Position numbers and translations under genes: made by a program | The notes under the pieces: model-generated | The model's database searches: none | Seen by the model: only the letters and a program-made list of their open reading frames with translations | What the model was told of the DNA's origin: nothing | Part shown: positions 1 through 10,608 of the stretch, one piece after another | How the letters are laid out: every line of letters begins with the position of its first letter | Position numbering within the stretch: the stretch's first letter is position 1 | DNA from: Fulvia fulva | Taxonomy: Eukaryota; Ascomycota; Dothideomycetes; Mycosphaerellales; Mycosphaerellaceae | Length of the DNA: 64,000 nt | NCBI RefSeq assembly: GCF_020509005.1 | Contig: NC_063014.1 | Location: 4,464,001 to 4,528,000 of the forward strand | Direction of reading: 5' to 3'

Positions 1-1677
1 GGATTCAAATACTAGCTTGAGATTATTAACAACTTCTCTAGGAAGAAGTGGACCTTTCCTCTTAGGAAAAGAGAAGATGCTCTAGTTGCTCTCTAGAACT
101 AGAAGATTAAAGCAGAGCGGAAATTATTACAGTAGCTAAAAGCAGGAAGGCTTGACAATACAAAAGAACTTATTATATTAGTAAAGTAGTAGGAGAAGGA
201 TTTAGGGATTAGGCTCGAGCCGACTAAGGTATACAACTCTCTATAGAATAGACTAGTTAAGAGGTCAATATAAACCTTAGAGGACTCTATAAGGGCAATG
301 ACTGAAGAGGCTAAAATGCAGGTTGAATTTTGGCCTAAAGCACTAGAGGCCTAAACTTATATAAGGAACAAACTGCTAAATGGCCTAGATTACGATAGGT
401 TTAAGGTTCTACTAGATAAGGCTTTTAATAGTATCAAACCGACTATTAACTATTTGAAAGTTTAGGGATATAAAGCTATTGTCTATATAGACATAAGATC
501 CTAACCTTAATAGGCAAGAAGTAATAAGCTAATAAATAGGGGTAAAGAAGTAGTGTTTATTAGGTATATTAAAAATATAGCTAAAGCCTAGCTCTTTTAG
601 GAACTAGATATAAGAGCTGTTAAACAACACATATATATAGACTTCTTTAAGGACTAGCCTAGAGGTGATATAGGTCTCAATGTTCTAACATTAAATCTAC
701 TAAGTAGCGTACTAGCTAGGAAGCCCTTAGGAAGGCCGAGGAAGAACGTATCCTTAGGACAATCTACCTACTGTTTAGGCGTCTATTAAAGCACCCCCGA
801 AATAGATCAGCCAGTTAAGAGCCCTAAAGTCGCTTAGCCGAGAAAGCTGTTTATATAACTTCCCTAACCTCCGGAGAACGTAGGGGAATTTCAGAAAATC
901 GATTAGCTAATTAAGAGAAGCTGCCTAGATCCCTAGGAAATAGACGTTACTAGGTCATAAGTGACGGTCCCTAAATCATCCCTTGGAAAGAGAAAGGCTG
1001 ACTATAATGTTCAGGGCTATAACATGAAACAGAAAGCCCTAAAATCTATAGTCCCTAAGCCCGAACTAACTACTAAAGTAGGAGAAGCAATAGACCTCTT
1101 AGAGAACCTTACTGCTTTTTACTAAGCTTTCTTTATAGCTATACAATCAGTAGACAGTTCAATACTATAGGATAGCGAATTTATAGAAGAAGTTAAGGAA
1201 ATGGCCTTTATAGTAATTATAGAAGCTATTATATATAAGTAAGAGGTCCTAATTCCAAAATCCTATAAAGATGCTATAAATAACAAGAAATAGGGACATC
1301 TTTAGAAGGAAGCAATCCAAAAGGAACTAGATACTCTATAGAGTAATAACAACTAGGAAAATTCTGTTCTACTAAAAGGAGTAAGTCTAGTTACATCAAG
1401 ATAGGTCTTTAATATTAAGAGAAGCATTAGTAGAGCTATTGAAAAGTTCAAGGCTAGACTAGTTACAAGGGGCTTCTTATAGAAGTGTAGTGTTGACTTT
1501 ATAGAGACATTTACACCTATAGTAAGACAGGACACCCTTAGGGTGTTTATGGCTATTATGTATAAGAAGGATCTTCATCTTTACTAAGTGGATGTGAACA
1601 ATACATTCACAGAAAGCACCCTCTATAAAGACATCTTTATGTTACTACTACTAGGAGTTGAGCTTCTACTAAACATA
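1..1677 (+). mobile_element. RIP-degraded Ty1/Copia family II copy, integrase to reverse transcriptase part
   Basis: This is the internal part of a Copia element on the plus strand, cut by the left edge of the window. It begins in the integrase core (a FSRKKWTF-like stretch near bases 40-60) and runs into reverse transcriptase. It matches the reverse complement of about 19110-17400 almost base for base, so it belongs to the same family as the complete element at 15938-21555. Stop codons are frequent and are TAG or TAA at positions where CAG, CAA or TGG is expected, which is the RIP pattern. The copy is interrupted after base 1682 by Gypsy-1 and resumes at 7976. No working protein is possible. 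The call is firm; the 5' LTR lies outside the window. Confidence 0.85.
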
Positions 1678-1682
1678 GTGTT
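1678..1682. repeat. Target-site duplication of Gypsy-1 (left copy)
   Basis: GTGTT lies directly before the LTR start TGTTAGGG and is repeated at 7971-7975 directly after the other LTR. Removing 1683-7975 restores a continuous family II Copia sequence. Confidence 0.9.
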
Positions 1683-2201
1683 TGTTAGGGCGAGAGCCTG
1701 GCCTATAAGATGTAAGGGTAAAAGCGAGAATGTAGGTACGAAGTATAGATACAAAGGGTATAGTATAATTGCTACATAAAACGAAAGACAAAGAGAGTAA
1801 GAGAGGCCTAGGAAAGGCCAGATATTTATACGCGACCCTCGCGAGTACGTATCCCCGTATTAATAGGGCTAACCCGTACGGAGCCGCGCTTAGTAGCTTT
1901 GCTCAAAACCTTATTCTAACCTGCCCTACGTTCCGAGTCTTCTACGTGCTTCTTCTAGGGTCTAGCGTAGTCGCGGGTACTCGCGGGAGTGCCGTAAGTT
2001 ATATAGTTACGAGCCGAAGTGAATCTATTAAGGTTTAGTAGAGTAGTAAATTTAGAGGGCTAGGTCCCGTAGTAAATGTTACGGGGTATATAATTCTTAG
2101 CGCTTATACACTAAGCTAGACTTTTACTTCTTAACGACTTCTAAGTACTCTAAGGCTCTTCTGTCCCTACCTTCTATGTACTCTATAGGGAGACTATAAT
2201 A
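1683..2201 (-). repeat. Gypsy-1 LTR (3' LTR in element orientation)
   Basis: This 519-base LTR starts TGTTAGGG and ends ACTATAATA, and matches 7452-7970 along its whole length. A C-run just inside it (2206-2211), a G-run on the element strand, is the likely polypurine tract. An 89-codon open frame in each LTR (1769-2038 and 7538-7807) has no recognisable content. Confidence 0.9.
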
Positions 2202-5200
2202 GTAGCCCCCCTAAACAAAGCTAAGTTCCTACGAAGCCGTAGTAGTTCTATATATCGAGGATGTTTAGCTTTAGTACTAGGCCTAGGCCTAATGTCATAG
2301 TCGATATACTATTAGTAAGCCCCGTCGAAGAGCTTAGATTCGAAGAGCCTACCGATATTAACTTCTAGGCCGTCTACGCGGGCGTAGTATTCTTCGATTA
2401 CTTAACGATTCAAGATGATATATTAGATAGGTTCCTATAAGGTATCCTACTTAGGGTAACCTTGCTATTCGACTTTATACTTAATCGGCGGTAGTCCTTT
2501 AACGTCGTTAGGCTCTACGCGGATTCCCCGGATCTTACGGACGGTATAGTCGTTAGAAGGTAGGTTAATAGGCTCGTCGACTTCTACTTTATCGGGAGGA
2601 CCTAGCATGTCTTAGTTTTAGTTCGGGAATAGGTCTTAGCCGACGGCCAAAGGCGTATAGGATAGAAGACGTCGTAGATCTTTATATTCGTAGGAAGAGC
2701 TAGACGGTAGGCGTATAAACTAATACGCTCGGTAATCTTAAAAGGACCTAGGTTCTTCTAGCTCAGCTTCTTAGAGGGGCGGTCCGTCTTAATGTTCTTA
2801 GAGTTAAGGTAGACTATATCGCCTACTTAGTAGTCGGGAGCTAGCTAGCGACGACGATTAGCTTGATCCTCGTAGATTGCTTATACGTATACTATCTCGT
2901 CGTAGACTTCTTTATAGATCTATAAGAGTATAGTAGCGAACTCGTCTACTACTTACTCGTTTACGTCTTTAGTATACGGGAGAGGCTCTTCTAGTTCTAT
3001 ACCTATACGAGGGTAGTAACCTCTCGTAGTATAGAAGGGAGAGTAGCTAGTAGTCTCCGAGTCCTAGTTACGAGTAGCGAACTCTACCGTAGGGATATAC
3101 TAAGGCCAATCCTTCTAGTAGTAGTCGACGAAGTAACGAAGGACCTACTCGAGGATAGCGTTCGTAATTTCGGTCTAGCTATCGGTCTAGAGCTAAAAAC
3201 TAGTCGAGAGGTTATGCTTAATACCTAGGATAGTACATAGAGGCTTCTAGAAGTACGAGATAAACTAGGAGCCTCTGTTAGAGGTGATGCTATCCGGGAG
3301 GCCTTAAAAGCGCTAGACGAATTCGTAGAACAAGCGAGTAGTCTCCTTTACGGTTATACTCTAGTACGGGATTATATACCGGTCCTTAGAGTAACGGTCT
3401 ACGATCACTAGAAGGGCCTTTGCCTTTACGCCGCTAAAGGTCTTACCGTAAGGAAGATCGGTAATAAAGTCTATAGTAATGTGCTTCTACGGACGATTAG
3501 GAGCCGGGAGAGGGTGTAAGAGACCGTAGGGGTGGTAGCGGTTAGCTTTAGCTCTTCGGTAAGTAGCGTAGTTTAGTACGTAGCGGCGGACGTCCTTCTA
3601 GGAATACGGCCACTAGTAATACCTAGCGAGGAGCTTATAGGTCTTAGCTACGCCTAGGTGACCCCTAGAGGCGGAGTCGTAGACGATTTAAAGAATCTTA
3701 GCTCGGATATTAGAGCCTTCGGGCTACGGTACGTAAAGCTTCTTACGGAAGTAGACGACACCTTCCTAGAGCTCGTACTCGGATAGCGAGAAGCCCGGGA
3801 ATGTCCTCGCGCTAGATTTAAGGGCCTAAACTAACTCTTAGGCGTCTAGGTCGGCATCGTACGCTATTTGTACTCGTACTATAATGCCTTTAGGTTACTC
3901 CTTATTATTAAACCCCCTAAAGTCTAATTCGGATAAGCCGTCGGTCGTTACTAAGCCCTCTCTATCGTCGTTCAAGTCCTTAGCGTCCGAGGCGTATTAT
4001 TTAGGCTCGGATTTATTATCACTCTCGTTAAGGTAGGTAGGAGCGAGTACGAGAGTAGTAAAGGAAGCGGCGAGCGTAGGCTAGCCGTTCGATAGGTACT
4101 CTCGAAGCTCGGAAGAGAGGTTATACTCTTTAATAACTTATTGCTCTACGATTTGCTAGCCCCCTCTTCGATTAACTAGAGAGTCACTAGGGCGGCGGGT
4201 AAGGGCGTCGGCTATCGAGTTGGCCTTACCGGGCGTATACGAGATTATAAAGTTGAACCGGGAGAGGAACTCGCTCTAGCGGGCCTAGCGACGATTAAGT
4301 AGCTTACTCTTTATAAAGTAGACGAGGTTCTTATAGTCGAAGCTTACTTAGACGGGTATAGTAGAGCCTTCGAGCTCGGGGCGCTACTCTTTAAAAGCTT
4401 TAACGATAGCGAGAAGCTCCTTGTCGTAGATCTCGTAGTAATACTCCGTAGCGGTCATCTTCTTAGAAAGGAAGGCGATAGGTAACTAGGGAGATTTAGG
4501 CGAGCGGCGTTATAGTAGGACACCGCCTACTACGCCGTCGGATACGTTAGTCTCTATATAGGTCTCTAGTTCGAAATCGAAGTGCTATAGAAGCGGGTTC
4601 TTAACAAACTTTGCTTTAAGCAAGTCAAAAGCCTCCTAGTATTCGTCGGTCTAGGCAAAGTTCTTACCCTTACGCGTAAGCTTCGTTAAAGGGCGTACTA
4701 CGCCCGAAAATGCGTAGATAAAGCGGCGGTAGAAGTTAGTAAAGCCTAGGAAACCCTAGACCTCCTTAACGTTCGTAGGAGCATCCTATTCGACGATAGC
4801 GTCGATCTTCTCTTAGTCTATCTTAATGCCGTCTACGGTAATAATTAAACTAAGGAACTTGACTTCGGTCTTCTTAAACTCGTACTTGTCGATATCGAGC
4901 TATAAGCCGGCGTCTACGAGCTTCTAAAGGACCTTATAGACGTACTCGCGGTGCTCCTCCTTAGTCTCGCTATAGACTAGGATGTCGTCGATATAGGTAG
5001 TATAGAACTGATCGAGGAACTCCTAAAGGATATTGTTAATAAAGTTCTAGAAGGTACTAGGCCCGTTATAAACGCCGAAGGGTATAACGAGCGACTCGAA
5101 TAGCCCGTAGCAAGTACGGAAGGCTATAAGATACTCGTGTCCTTCTACTATTCGTAACTTATTAAACGTAGTAATAACATCGAGCTTAGTAAAGTACTTG

Positions 5201-7451
5201 GCCTTAGAGAGGCGCTCGAGCGTCTCCTAGATCAACGGTATTAGGTAGCGGTTCTTCTTTATAATAGCGTTTAAGCCTCGGTAGTCTACGTAGAAGCGTA
5301 GACTACCGCCGGGCTTCTTAATGAACATAACGGGACTACTAGCGCTAGAACGGCTCGCTCGAATAAACCCCTTCTTTAGGTTCTCTTCGAGGTATCTCTT
5401 AAGGACGATAAGCTCTTCTCGGGATATAGAATATAGCGGTCCGAACGGTGTCTCTATACCTTCTTCTAGCTTAATCTTATAGTCGTAAGGGCGATAAGGA
5501 GGCAGCTCGTCTACGGCTTTAGTATCGAATACGTAGAGGATGTAGTATATCTAAGGAGGGACCTTCGTAGTAGGGTCGGTAGGTATACGCTTCTTATCGA
5601 GCTTCTTAAGGGCGATATCGATATCGCGGAGAGAGGCGGCGAAGACTTAAGCTTTAGGCTACTTAGTAGTAGTAGTAAAGGTAGCGGCGTTTACCTAGAA
5701 GATCTTAGTATACTTAGAACCGCGCTAAGGCGGCGGAGAAGGCGGAGGTACCGGAGGAGCTTCTAGAGAGAAGCTAATAGTAAGGGAAGTCTAGTCGATA
5801 ATAGGTTAGTATCGTCTAAGCTAGGGGAGGCCGAGGATAAACTTCTAATACGGTAGGGACGTAAGGAAGCTAGTAATCGACATACGCTTACCTCCGAGGG
5901 TAATTAACGTATATATAATATAAGTAATCTTACTAGTAGTAGTCTCCGTACCGTTAAAGAGTTCAAGAGTACGAGGGTACTTTAGTTCCTAGGGTTCGAG
6001 ATTAAGAGAGGTCGCGAGTTTATAGTCTATAAAAGACTCGCCTAGTACGCTAGTGTCTATAAGAGTGAGATCAGTAGAAGAGAGTTTCTTTAAGCCGATA
6101 TTTATATTCGTAACGAACGGTTTATAAGCGTAGTCCTTACCCGTCTCGTCGTATAGGTCTAGCTATACTATATTAATCCTTAACTTCTTTCCTCTCTTCA
6201 CTTTCGGTAAACGTTATTCTTAGTCATTATCGCGTCGATAAGGAAGACCTAGGCTTTTTCCTACTTAGCGGGAGTAGTAGAAGTAGGCTCGATAGCGCCG
6301 ATAGCGCCGCGAACCGGGTTACGGGTATTACGGGTAGCGAGCTACGGACAGTTAACTACGATATAGCCTAGACCGCCGTAGTAGGTATAGAGTCCGGCCT
6401 AGCGACGGCGAAGCTTCTCTTCGGGAGTAAGCTTACCGTTAACGAAGCCCTAGACTCGAGGGACGGCGGTACTAGCGCTAAGATCTATAGCGTTACCTAT
6501 AGAGACGGGAGGGAGAGCCGTAGGAGCGGCAACGCCTAGTAGAGTAGCGAAGTGGCTTCCGGGACTACGAGGCTAGCGACTTTAAGAACGGGAAGCGAGG
6601 AGAGAGGCAGTATGTTTTATACTAGAGTCGAGGCGCTAGTAGGTCTCGACGAGCTTACGGAAACTTATAGTACCGACGTCCTTATCCTCGAGGGCTCGAA
6701 GAAGCTCTACTAATAAGCCACGGCGGAGAGTGCTCTTCTTAGTCTCTTCGTTATAGCCGGTAAACCCGATGTCGCGGTTAAAGGCCGCGAGGTACTCGGC
6801 GAAGCTCTTGTTCTTCTAGAGGAGGTTATAGATAGCGTTCTAGGCAGTAGCTCTACGGTCTAGATCACTAAAGGTAGTGCGGAGGTCCTATATTAAGGTA
6901 AGGACGTCCGGGTAGCTAATAGTCTACGTAGCGTTATCGATATAGTATTATACCTTAGCCGCGGCGTCTCCCCGAAGGAGGGAGAAGACGTACGTAACCT
7001 TGTCCTTCTCTTACGGAAAGTGGTCGGTATTAGCTAACAGCTTGATAGTAAGCTATGTCTTAAATGCCTTAAACTTACTCTTATTACCGTCGAACTCGTC
7101 TAGGTCGTTAACCTTCTTAGAGAAGTACTAGCGGCGGTTATCGTCGGCGTACGGGGCGAGGTTCTAGAAGGTGTTTATAATACCTTAAAGGTATATTACT
7201 TAGTTGTTTGCTTGCTCGACCTACTAGGCGGTCTCGCGGAAAGAGGAGACGGTATAGTTAATAAGAGCGTAGGCGGTATCGGGGTTAGCGTTTACCTAGG
7301 TACCGAAGGTCGCGGCGTTCGAGAAGGGGATATTAGCCTACTTACTAAAGTAGAATAGAGTGTCTTAGTTGTCGAGGTTGACACCTCTATCGGTAGCGTG
7401 GTCACCTATAAGGATAACTCGAGTAGTTAACGGTTTGTTAGTCTTTCGTAA

Positions 7452-7970
7452 TGCTAGGGCGAGAGCCTAGCCTATAAGATATAAGAGTAAAAGCGAGAAT
7501 ATAGGTACGAAGTATAGATATAAAGGGTATAGTATAATTGCTACACAAAACGAAAGACGAAGAAAGCAAGAGAGGCCTAGGGAAGGCTAGATATTTATAC
7601 GCGACCCTCGCGAGTACGTGTCCCCGTATTAATAGGGCTAACCCGTACGAAGCCGCGCTTAGTAGCTTTACTCAAAACCTTATTCTAACCTACCCTACGT
7701 TCCGAGTCTTCTACGTGCTTCTTCTAGGGTCTAGCGTAGTCGCGGGTGCTCGCGAGAGTACCGTAAGTTATATAGTTACGAGCCGAAGTGAATCTATTAA
7801 GGTTTAGTAGAGTAGTGAATTTAGAGGGCTAGGTCCCGTAGTGAATTCTACGGGGCATATAATTCTTAGCGCTTATATACTAAGCTAGACTTTCACTTCT
7901 TGACGACTTCTAAGCACTCTAAGGCTCTTCTGTCCCCACCTTCTATAGACTCTATAGGGAGACAATAATA
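7452..7970 (-). repeat. Gypsy-1 LTR (5' LTR in element orientation)
   Basis: Second 519-base LTR, starting TGCTAGGG and ending ACAATAATA. Most differences from 1683-2201 are transitions of the RIP type, so the two LTRs diverged largely by RIP. Confidence 0.9.
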
Positions 7971-7975
7971 GTGTT
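7971..7975. repeat. Target-site duplication of Gypsy-1 (right copy)
   Basis: GTGTT, identical to 1678-1682. Confidence 0.9.
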
Positions 7976-8816
7976 CAAAATTCTTAAAAGCTTATATAGA
8001 CTTAAGTAAGTAGCTAGAGATTAGAATTAACTCTATGTATTAAAGCTTAGAGAGATTGGATTCACATAGTCAGAAGTGGATCTATACCTACTTATCTATA
8101 AGAAGAGGGAGATCATAATCCTTATATATATAGATAACATTCTAATTACTACACTAAAGTTAATAGATGTTCTCTAGTTCAAAAGAGAACTTGGCAAGAT
8201 CTTTAAGATCAAAGATCTAGGTGAACCTAAAAAAATCCTTAGTATAAGAGTCATAGGGGACAGGAAGAGAGAAATCCTAAAACTTGACTAAGGACACTTT
8301 ATTAGGGACAGCCTAGCTAAGATAGGAATGAACTATAAGAAGGTAGCACCTACACACTCACCTATAGACAGTTATAAGGCCCTCAAACCTTTAAGCTATA
8401 TAGACAAGAGGTATAATAAGGCAGAGTACTAGAGTATTAATAGTACTTAGATATAGCTAGTAACAATCACAAGACTAGACATTGCTTTTGCCCTAGGAAG
8501 GATGAGCTCGTTTGTGAGTAACCTATCTAGCTACTATATAAAGGCTTTGAAGAAGATCACTAGGTACCTAAGATTATACCCTAATCTAGGACTTCAGTTC
8601 TTAAAGTCTAGAAAAGGACACCTTATTAGATACTATAATTCTGATTATATAATAGACAAAGCAGACAGAGTCTCAATCCTTAGGTATGTCTTCTTCCTCT
8701 GTAGGGCACTAGTTTCTTAGATAAGTAAGAAGTAAAAGTCTGTAGCAACATCTATAATAGAGGCTAAATATATAGCTATGAATGTATATATAAAGTAGTC
8801 CTAATTCCTAGCTTTA
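7976..8816 (+). mobile_element. Ty1/Copia family II copy, continuation: reverse transcriptase and RNase H
   Basis: This continues the element broken at 1682. It carries the end of reverse transcriptase and part of RNase H, including an open stretch at 8502-8720 (MSSFVSNLSSYYIKALKKI) that is nearly the same as the minus-strand frame 16577-16879. It stops abruptly at about 8816 inside RNase H, where an inverted fragment of the same family's LTR is joined, so the 3' end of this copy is missing. TAG and TAA stops at Gln and Trp positions show RIP. Confidence 0.85.
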
Positions 8817-8964
8817 GATACCTTCTCTCCCCTTTAGCTTAGATAGACATCTAACACAATCAACATATTAGTTCCTAATATATTGCTATATACTCGTACT
8901 ATTAGTCAGTTAAAGATTGATCTCTTACTCTACTCCGCTACTATCTACCCGTACCTATTCAATA
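8817..8964 (-). repeat. Truncated, inverted family II Copia LTR
   Basis: About 148 of the 235 LTR bases, in reverse orientation to the LTRs at 15938 and 21321 as read on the plus strand. The outer LTR end is kept (CCTATTCAATA, from CCTATTTAACA) and the other end is lost at a junction with RNase H sequence of the same family. To the right it abuts family I Copia sequence. Confidence 0.8.
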
Positions 8965-10608
8965 GTTCTTATAGAAATATAGGGTTAACTTCGAAGGGAC
9001 CTTTACACCTTCTATTAGATATAATACTCTCCGAGTATTTATAGTAGTAGTATATAAGAGAGATCTCGAGATGCACCTAGTAGATATAAATAATGCTTTT
9101 ACCTAAAGTAGTCTTCTTAAAGACATCTATATAATCCTACCCCTAGGAGTTGAAGCACCTCTAAACATAGTGTTTAAGGTCCTACGAAGCCTTTATAGGC
9201 TTAAGCAAGTAGCTAGAGACTGGAACAAGCTCTATATTACGAAGCTAGAGAAGATTAGATTTACCTAGTCCTAGGTAGATCTATGCCTACTTATCTATAC
9301 GGATAGAGACCTTATAGTCCTTACCTATATAGATGACATACCTATTATAGCTCCGAAGCTATTAGATGTTTAGTAGTTTAAGGCTAAGCTTAGAAAAGTG
9401 TTTAAGATTAAAGATCTTAGTAAACCTACGAAGATCCTTAAAATAAGAATTATAAGAGACAGGTCCTAAGGCACTTTGAAGCTTGATCAAGGACACTATG
9501 TCTACGCTAACTTAGCCAAGATGAATATAGCTAGAGAGAAGGCTACGCTAACCTACTCACCTATAGAGAGCTACGAGCATTTAGTGCCTACGGCTCCTAT
9601 AGATAAAAGGTGTAACAAACAGGATTACTAGAGCTATAATAGTACCTAGATATAGCTAATGACAATGACAAGGCCAGACTTAGCATTCCCCCTTAGAAGA
9701 ATTAGCTCATTTGTTACTAATCCCTCGTAGTAGTATATAAAGGCTTTAAAGAAGCTCTCCCGATACCTACGGTTGTACCTAGACCTAGGTCTTATATATA
9801 GAAAGGGAGGGGGCAATCTCTAGGGATGCTCGGACTATAACTACGCTATAGACAAAGTGGATAGAGTCTCAATTCTAGGATACGTATAGTTCCTTTATAG
9901 ATCACCTATGTCCTAGATAAGTAGGAAGTAGAAGTCTATTACAACATTAACAATAGAAGCTGAGTTTATAGCTATAAACGTAGCCGTAAAGTAGTCACAA
10001 TTTCTTGCTACTGTCCTTAGGGAAATGGGGTGCCTAGAACTAGTAGAAAAGAGCTCTTTCTAGCCGAGTATAAGGGCAAGTAAGGGCACTATTAACGAGC
10101 TAAGGCTAGTCAAGCTTATAGGTAATAACTAAGCCGCTTTAATACTTATTAAAGATGCCTATATATATAAAAGGTAAAAGCACATTAATGTTATATATAA
10201 CTATATTAGACATCTCTAGTAGTAGAAGAAGATTGTAGTGGACTACTACTATATAAAGGACATAGCTACTAATAGGTTAATAAAGCCCCTTAATAGCTAG
10301 TAGTTCTAAAACTTTATAAGGTAGCTCTAGCTTACGTAAAGGGATTATAGGAGACTATATAGCCTAAGTAGGACTGTTAAGAACATATAGGCCGTAGGAT
10401 CAGTATATAGGTGTAGGTGTATTATATAACTAGATTACGTGACTAGGGTTTACTAGTCTATAGGCTAGTAAACATCCGGACACCTAGTATCTACCTATTT
10501 TAATACTAGCGATACTATATATAGATATACGCTATCCTATTAGGTCCTTCTTCGTCTTTCGTATAATCTATCGTCTTCTACTACTACGTAACTCGTACCT
10601 ATTTAATA
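8965..10608 (+). mobile_element. RIP-degraded 3' part of a Ty1/Copia family I element
   Basis: Matches 38768-40412 of the young copy: reverse transcriptase from about the residues before YVDD, RNase H, polypurine region and 3' LTR. The 5' two thirds are missing; it is cut at 8965 by a family II LTR fragment. Nearly every TGG and CAG codon is TAG. From about 9055 to 10350 it is almost identical, mutations included, to 27000-28270 of the other degraded copy. Confidence 0.85.
10375..10608 (+). repeat. Family I Copia 3' LTR, RIP-mutated
   Basis: 234 bases from TGTTAAGAAC to TATTTAATA, the same length and termini as the LTRs at 21846, 28311 and 40179. Original TG...CA ends have become TG...TA. 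Confidence 0.9.

Larger units (their letters stand above)
1683..7970 (-). mobile_element. Gypsy-1: complete RIP-degraded Ty3/Gypsy LTR retrotransposon
   Basis: A 6288-base element on the minus strand with two 519-base LTRs and a 5-base target duplication, nested in a family II Copia copy. Read on the minus strand and allowing for RIP, the order is that of Ty3/Gypsy: gag (about 7440-6300) with a zinc knuckle near 6345-6400 (YTYYGGLGYIVVNCP, where Tyr replaces Cys or His by RIP); protease near 6030-6066 (LIDTSVLG); reverse transcriptase about 5390-4900 ([15 protein letters not shown] and YIDDIL); RNase H about 4500-4150; integrase about 3650-2950 (ITIDFITDLP). Protease and reverse transcriptase before integrase defines Gypsy rather than Copia order. 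CpA and TpG are almost absent, CpG is frequent. It cannot encode protein now. Confidence 0.9.

Noticed and set aside
1769..2038. 89-codon open frame, repeated at 7538-7807, as a gene
   Set aside because: Both lie in the two LTRs of Gypsy-1 and have no recognisable domain; open by chance.
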